Assembly: GCA_026461645.1 (NCBI GenBank)
Contig: JAPJMP010000168.1
Location: forward strand, 1-10,464
Source of the DNA: Burkholderiales bacterium
GTDB lineage: Bacteria; Pseudomonadota; Gammaproteobacteria; Burkholderiales; UBA11063
DNA length: 10,464 nucleotides
Direction of reading: 5' to 3'
A program made the translations under genes and the position numbers. Below are positions 5,707 to 10,464 of the stretch, piece after piece (position 1 is the first letter of the stretch; each line of letters begins with the position of its first letter). Below the pieces are notes generated by a model. It searched no databases and was not told the DNA's origin. It saw nothing but the letters and a program-made list of their open reading frames with translations.

Positions 5707-8175
5707 GTGAAACAAAAAGTAATTAAATTTGGTGGTACATCGGTTGGCTCTTCTAGTGCAATTATGCTAGTTAAAGAGATAATAAGTAAAAAATTAAATC
5801 AGAAAGAAAATTTAATAGTGGTTTGCTCCGCTATGGCAGGAATTACAAATTTATTAATTAGCGCTGGAGTTAAAGCTGCAGCAGGTAATATTGATTATAA
5901 AAAAAATGTTTATGAAGTAGAAAGTAGACATATTGAAATAATCAAGGCATTAATTCCTAATCATGGGCGCAGTGAAACTGTTGAACTGATAATGTCATTG
6001 TTAAATAGTCTTGAAAGTCTTTTAGACAGTGTATTTAATTTAAAAGAATTATCAAAAAAATCAGAAGATAGTATTGTCTCTTTTGGAGAAATATTGTCAT
6101 GTAATATTATTGCTCAATATTTAAATATTAATAAAATTTCCGCAAAATTTTTTGATGCGCGCAATTTTATTAAGACGAATCACAAAATCGGTAATACTAA
6201 TGTAGATTTTGATGTGACCAATAATTTAATTGCTAATTATTTTAAAAAAATTGACTATGTTCCAATAGTAACTGGATTTATTGCTTCAAATGAGCTTAAT
6301 GAAACAACTAATTTAGGTCGTGGTGGGTCTGATTTTACCGCATCAATAATTGGTGCAGCAGTTAATGCTTGCGAAGTAGAAATTTGGACAGACGTTGATG
6401 GGGTTATGACTTGTGATCCAAAACGGGTAAAAAAAGCATTTACAGTTCCGTATTTATCCTACCAGGAAGCTATGGAGTTATCTTTATTTGGTGCAAAAAT
6501 TATATATTCACCAACAATTTATCCAGTATTTAAGAAAAATATTCCACTATGGGTAAAAAATACCTTTAACCATGAATTTAAAGCTACCTTAATTAGTAAT
6601 AAAAAAGTAAAAACTAATTATTTAATTAAGGGTATATCATCGATTAATTCAATTGTAATGTTGACCATTACGGGAAATACTACCTTATTGCTATCAGAAC
6701 TTTTAAGTAGAACTTTTAAAGTAATGAGTTTTCATAATATTAACGTTATTTTAACTTCACAGGCATCTTCTGAATATTCTATAAGCATTGCCGTAGCAGC
6801 AGAAGATGCGACCTTAGCTGAGGCAGAAATTAATTATGAATTTAGAAGTGAAATAAAAAATCGGCAAGTGGAACAGGTGCAAATGCGTGGAGATTTATCA
6901 GTGCTATCAATTATTGGTGAGAATATGCGAGATAAATCTGGTGTGGCCGGTAAATTTTTTAATACTTTGGGTAAAAATGGTATAAATGTAGTTGCTATAG
7001 CCCAAGGATCGTCAGAACTGAATATTTCTATAGTGTTAGAAAATAAAGAACTATATAAATCACTTAATGTTGTGCATAGTGCATTTTTTGATAATGATGA
7101 TGTAGATAATCTTAATTTATATATGGTGGGAGTTGGGTTAATTGGTAAAACACTATTAAAACAGATTAAAAATCATGCTAGCCATTTACTGAAGGAAAAT
7201 AAATTAAAAATTAATGTAATAGGATTAGCAAATAGCCGAAATATGTTAATTGATGAAAATTGTATTAATGTTAGCAATTATGAAGAGCGGTTTAGTCAAC
7301 AAGCTGAGAAAATGAATTTAACTAAATTTGTTAATAAAATGTTTGAATTAAACTTACCCAATACTGTGTTTATCGATTGCACCAACAGTAAAGATGTAGC
7401 TGCCAATTATGGCAATATTTTAAAAGCTAATATTTCAATTGCAACGCCTAATAAATTAGCTAATTCAGGAAGTTATTCGCAGTATATGGAGTTAAAAAAT
7501 TTAACTACCAGCCACGGTGGAACTTTTTGCTATGAAACTAATGTTGGAGGAGGATTGCCGGTAATTAAAACGTTACGTAATTTAATTTTAAGCGGTGATA
7601 AAATAATTAAAATAGAAGGAGTGTTTTCAGGAACATTATCTTATATTTTTAATAATTTTAAAGGCAAGAAAAAATTTAGTGATGTGGTCCAAAATGCAAA
7701 AGAGTTAGGTTATACGGAGCCAGATCCACGAGATGACTTATCTGGAACTGATGTTGCGCGCAAAATTCTTATTTTGGCGCGTGAGGCTGGAGCAAAATTT
7801 GAATTAGCAGATATTAGTAAACCGAGCATTATCCCGCAAGATTGTATTGATGCTCCAACTGTGGATGCTTTTTTTAAGGTACTTAAACAGCATGATGATT
7901 TCTTTGAGCAAATGAAAATTAATGCACATAAAGAGGATAAGGCCTTACGTTTTATTGCCAAGTATGAAAACAATTGTATTTCAATTGGTTTAACTATGGT
8001 GGGTGTAAATCATCCGTTTTATAATTTATCAGGAAGTGATAATATAATTTCGTTTACAACGAATAGATATAAAAGTAGACCGCTGGTAATTCAGGGGCCA
8101 GGTGCTGGAGCTGAGGTTACGGCTTCAGGTGTATTTGGTGAAATTATTAATATTATTAATTATTTAAAGAATTAA
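5707..8175 (+). CDS. thrA: Bifunctional aspartokinase I / homoserine dehydrogenase I
   Basis: This enzyme catalyses the first and third steps from aspartate to threonine: ATP-dependent phosphorylation of aspartate, and NAD(P)H reduction of aspartate semialdehyde to homoserine. The 822 residues match E. coli ThrA (820). The kinase domain (about 1-300) starts with KFGGTSVGS (7-15), with GRGGSDFTAS (204-213) and WTDVDGV (227-233) further on. Two ACT-type regulatory segments follow, from about 309 and about 393, as in threonine-inhibited enzymes; inhibition is inferred from the family. The dehydrogenase domain begins with the Rossmann loop GVGLIG (475-480). It has GGGLPVIK (614-621) and the signature GYTEPDPRDDLSGTDVARK (668-686). 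The start is GTG, because TAA lies two codons upstream in frame (5701-5703). No Shine-Dalgarno is present, so translational coupling to prfB is likely. There is no thrL-like leader or attenuator immediately upstream. thrB follows after ten bases. Confidence 0.97.
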   Translation: MKQKVIKFGGTSVGSSSAIMLVKEIISKKLNQKENLIVVCSAMAGITNLLISAGVKAAAGNIDYKKNVYEVESRHIEIIKALIPNHGRSETVELIMSLLNSLESLLDSVFNLKELSKKSEDSIVSFGEILSCNIIAQYLNINKISAKFFDARNFIKTNHKIGNTNVDFDVTNNLIANYFKKIDYVPIVTGFIASNELNETTNLGRGGSDFTASIIGAAVNACEVEIWTDVDGVMTCDPKRVKKAFTVPYLSYQEAMELSLFGAKIIYSPTIYPVFKKNIPLWVKNTFNHEFKATLISNKKVKTNYLIKGISSINSIVMLTITGNTTLLLSELLSRTFKVMSFHNINVILTSQASSEYSISIAVAAEDATLAEAEINYEFRSEIKNRQVEQVQMRGDLSVLSIIGENMRDKSGVAGKFFNTLGKNGINVVAIAQGSSELNISIVLENKELYKSLNVVHSAFFDNDDVDNLNLYMVGVGLIGKTLLKQIKNHASHLLKENKLKINVIGLANSRNMLIDENCINVSNYEERFSQQAEKMNLTKFVNKMFELNLPNTVFIDCTNSKDVAANYGNILKANISIATPNKLANSGSYSQYMELKNLTTSHGGTFCYETNVGGGLPVIKTLRNLILSGDKIIKIEGVFSGTLSYIFNNFKGKKKFSDVVQNAKELGYTEPDPRDDLSGTDVARKILILAREAGAKFELADISKPSIIPQDCIDAPTVDAFFKVLKQHDDFFEQMKINAHKEDKALRFIAKYENNCISIGLTMVGVNHPFYNLSGSDNIISFTTNRYKSRPLVIQGPGAGAEVTASGVFGEIINIINYLKN

Positions 8176-8176
8176 T

Positions 8177-8181
8177 GGGAG
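8177..8181 (+). promoter_or_regulatory. Ribosome binding site of thrB
   Basis: GGGAG begins one base after the thrA stop codon and ends four bases before the thrB ATG. The spacing is short but acceptable, and it supports the start at 8186. A tempting ATG at 8175, overlapping the thrA TAA, is out of frame with thrB. Confidence 0.6.
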
Positions 8182-8185
8182 ATTT

Positions 8186-9121
8186 ATGTTACGCTCTTCG
8201 ATTAAATCTATTGCTCCTGCCTCAGTCGCAAATTTTGTCTGTGCTTTTGATGTATTAGGCTTTGCCTTAGCCACGCCATACGATGAAGTTATCTTACGTA
8301 CTAACAGTGTTAAACAAGTTAGAATAACGAAAATTACCGGAGATCAAAATAATTTGGCGTTACAAGCAGAAAAAAATACAGCAGGAATGGCAATAATTAG
8401 CGCGCTTAAACATTTAAATAGTAATCAGGGCATTGATATTGAGTTGTATAAACATATTCCTTTAGGCAGTGGTATTGGTTCAAGTGCAGCTAGTGCAGCT
8501 GCTGCCATATTTGCTTTGAATGCTTTATTAAAGTTAGATTTGCCTATGTTGCAAATGATTGATTATGCAATGGATGGTGAAAATGTTGCTAGTGGATGTA
8601 GACATGCCGATAATATTGCTCCATCTCTTATGGGGGGCTGTATATTAGTGCGTAGTTTAGACCCATTAGATGTAGTATCCATACCTATAGCAGCAAATTT
8701 ATATTGCACTATAGTTCATCCTGATTTAGAAATAAATACTAAATATGCTCGTTCAATATTGCCAACTTCGATTCCTTTAGCTGATGCAATTAAACAGTGG
8801 GGTAACATTGCCGCTTTAATTACAGGGTTAACCACTAATAATTGTTCTTTAATTGGTAATGCTATGTATGATTATATTGCAGAGCCGATTCGTGGTAAGC
8901 TAATTAAAGGTTTTGCTCAGGTTCGACAAGTGGCATTAGATAGTGGTGCTATTGGAGCTGGAATTTCTGGTTCAGGACCTTCAGTTTTTGCACTAAGTGA
9001 CAGTGAGGAAACAGCAAATAAAGTAGGTCAGGCATTAGGTGAATTATTTTTAAAACATGAGTGCAAAAATCAAATTTATGTGTCACAGATTAACAAAAAT
9101 AATGGCGCTAAGATTTTATAA
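8186..9121 (+). CDS. thrB: Homoserine kinase (GHMP family)
   Basis: ThrB phosphorylates L-homoserine with ATP to O-phospho-L-homoserine, the substrate of threonine synthase. The protein has 311 residues, as in E. coli (310). GHMP kinase motifs are in order: the N-terminal APASVANFVCAFDVLGFAL (motif 1, from about residue 10), the ATP-binding loop PLGSGIGSSAAS (92-103) in motif 2, and the C-terminal glycine-rich GAGISGSGPS (257-266), motif 3. The start is supported by GGGAG at 8177. It lies ten bases after thrA and twelve before thrC, so the three are surely one transcription unit. Nothing looks damaged. Confidence 0.97.
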   Translation: MLRSSIKSIAPASVANFVCAFDVLGFALATPYDEVILRTNSVKQVRITKITGDQNNLALQAEKNTAGMAIISALKHLNSNQGIDIELYKHIPLGSGIGSSAASAAAAIFALNALLKLDLPMLQMIDYAMDGENVASGCRHADNIAPSLMGGCILVRSLDPLDVVSIPIAANLYCTIVHPDLEINTKYARSILPTSIPLADAIKQWGNIAALITGLTTNNCSLIGNAMYDYIAEPIRGKLIKGFAQVRQVALDSGAIGAGISGSGPSVFALSDSEETANKVGQALGELFLKHECKNQIYVSQINKNNGAKIL

Positions 9122-9133
9122 GTTGAGTTAACC

Positions 9134-10464
9134 ATGATATTATGTAGCACCAATAATAAAGATAGCCGTTATTGTTTAGAACAAGCTGTATTTACAGGTT
9201 TACCGCCGGATAATGGTTTATTTATGCCCTTAAGCATTCCACAACTGTCAGATACAGTAATTCAAAATTTACAGCAGCAATCGTTAGCAGAAATTGCTTA
9301 TACAATTAGTAGTGCTTTAATCGGTGATGAAATTAATTCCCAGGACTTAAGAGCTATTGTTGATAATTCAATTACCTTTGATGCGCCGCTAGTAAATGTG
9401 CATGATAATGTTTTTGCATTAGAATTGTTTCATGGACCATCATTAGCTTTTAAAGATTTTGGTGCTAGATTTATGGCTGCATTAATGTCATATTATTTAG
9501 CTCGCAAAAATATGAAAGTTAATATTTTAGTGGCAACTTCTGGTGATACCGGAAGTGCTGTTGCTCAAGGTTTTTTAAATCATCCAGATATTAGTGTAAC
9601 AATTTTATATCCGAGTAATAAGGTTAGTTTTATTCAAGAACAACAGTTAACTACGCTTGGCAATAATATTACAGCGCTTGAAATTGATGGAACTTTTGAT
9701 GATTGCCAGCGCTTGGTAAAAACTGCCTTTTTAGATAAACAAATAAATAGCAAATTAAATCTAGCATCTGCCAACTCGATTAATATTAGTCGTTTAATTC
9801 CGCAAACATTTTATTATTTTTACGCTTATGCACAACTCAAAGCTAAATCAATAGTTGTATCAGTACCATGCGGTAATCTTGGAAACTTATGTGCAGGTGT
9901 TATTGCTAAAAAAATGGGATTACCCATTTCTCAATTCATTGCAAGCACAAATATTAATGATGTGCTACCTCAATTTCTAAGTTGTGGCAAATTTATGCCG
10001 CATTCATCGTTGCAAACAATTAGTAACGCCATGGATGTTGGTAATCCAAGTAATTTTGCGCGATTACTGCACCTATATGATAATAAATTAGATTTAATAC
10101 GCCAAGATTTGCATGGAAAAACATTCCTTGACAATCAGGTAAAGTTTATCTTACAATATGTATATGATAAATATAATTATATTTTAGATCCGCATGGGGC
10201 GATAGCTTACATGGGATTAATTGAATATATGGCAAATGATACTATTGCTAATATTAATACTTTATCAGCAAACTTAAAATTTAATTCAGAAGTATATGGC
10301 GTGTTTTTAGAAACTGCTCATCCGGCTAAATTTATTCAAGATGTGGAAAGTTCGATTGGAGTTAAGATTAAATTACCAAATAGTTTAGATGAGATAGTTA
10401 AAAAACATAAAACAGCGATTAGAATTAAGAATAATTATGCGGAATTTAAGGATTATATTTTAAC
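9134..10464 (+). CDS. thrC: Threonine synthase (PLP-dependent), 3' end cut by window
   Basis: ThrC converts O-phospho-L-homoserine to L-threonine and phosphate using pyridoxal phosphate, the last step of the pathway. From ATG 9134 the frame is open for 443 codons and leaves the right edge without a stop; a TAA at 10461-10463 is out of frame. E. coli ThrC has 428 residues, so the true end should be close. An N-terminal domain with GLPPDNGLFMP (22-32) precedes ELFHGPSLAFKDFGARF, where Lys107 should bind PLP. ATSGDTGSA is the phosphate-binding loop, and PCGNLGNLCAG and the later HPAKF segment are typical. The spacing fits the E. coli-type enzyme with the N-terminal extension. Only a weak GAG lies before the ATG. 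It is the last visible gene of the thr cluster. Confidence 0.96.
   Translation, partial: MILCSTNNKDSRYCLEQAVFTGLPPDNGLFMPLSIPQLSDTVIQNLQQQSLAEIAYTISSALIGDEINSQDLRAIVDNSITFDAPLVNVHDNVFALELFHGPSLAFKDFGARFMAALMSYYLARKNMKVNILVATSGDTGSAVAQGFLNHPDISVTILYPSNKVSFIQEQQLTTLGNNITALEIDGTFDDCQRLVKTAFLDKQINSKLNLASANSINISRLIPQTFYYFYAYAQLKAKSIVVSVPCGNLGNLCAGVIAKKMGLPISQFIASTNINDVLPQFLSCGKFMPHSSLQTISNAMDVGNPSNFARLLHLYDNKLDLIRQDLHGKTFLDNQVKFILQYVYDKYNYILDPHGAIAYMGLIEYMANDTIANINTLSANLKFNSEVYGVFLETAHPAKFIQDVESSIGVKIKLPNSLDEIVKKHKTAIRIKNNYAEFKDYIL

Noticed and set aside
7710..7973. Minus-strand open frame of 87 codons antisense to thrA
   Set aside because: Overlaps the homoserine dehydrogenase signature; no support of its own.

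Overview
The window is a chromosomal, AT-rich, densely coding bacterial segment. Several features point to a gammaproteobacterium: a fused aspartokinase I-homoserine dehydrogenase, the thrA-thrB-thrC gene order, a GHMP homoserine kinase, an RF2 gene with the classical +1 frameshift site, and an E. coli-like UvrA. The low G+C and a partly decayed spacer would suit a host-associated lineage (Legionellales-like, for example). That placement is an inference; no rRNA or species marker is present.

Layout. Positions 1-2780 (minus strand) hold nearly all of uvrA, the damage-recognition ATPase of nucleotide excision repair; its last few codons lie beyond the left edge. Positions 2781-3586 are an 806-base divergent spacer without an intact gene. 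It contains extended -10 promoters facing uvrA and mdh, a 14-bp stem-loop, a minus-strand sigma70-like promoter, and a frame that looks like a decayed coding relic. From 3587 to the right edge five plus-strand genes are tightly packed: mdh (malate dehydrogenase), prfB (release factor 2, spliced by a programmed +1 frameshift), thrA, thrB and thrC (open at the right edge). The gaps are 25, 3, 10 and 12 bases, with no visible terminator between them, so they probably form one operon or two overlapping transcription units.

How the genes fit together. Mdh makes oxaloacetate, the keto acid precursor of aspartate. ThrA catalyses the first and third steps from aspartate towards homoserine, ThrB phosphorylates homoserine, and ThrC makes threonine. 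prfB sits in the middle of this metabolic set. Its UGA frameshift site links RF2 supply to its own translation. thrA starts at GTG three bases after the prfB stop, with no Shine-Dalgarno sequence, so thrA translation may depend on ribosomes that have completed the RF2 frameshift. That inferred coupling is the most interesting regulatory idea here. I found no CRISPR array, tRNA, rRNA, intact insertion sequence or clearly novel system.
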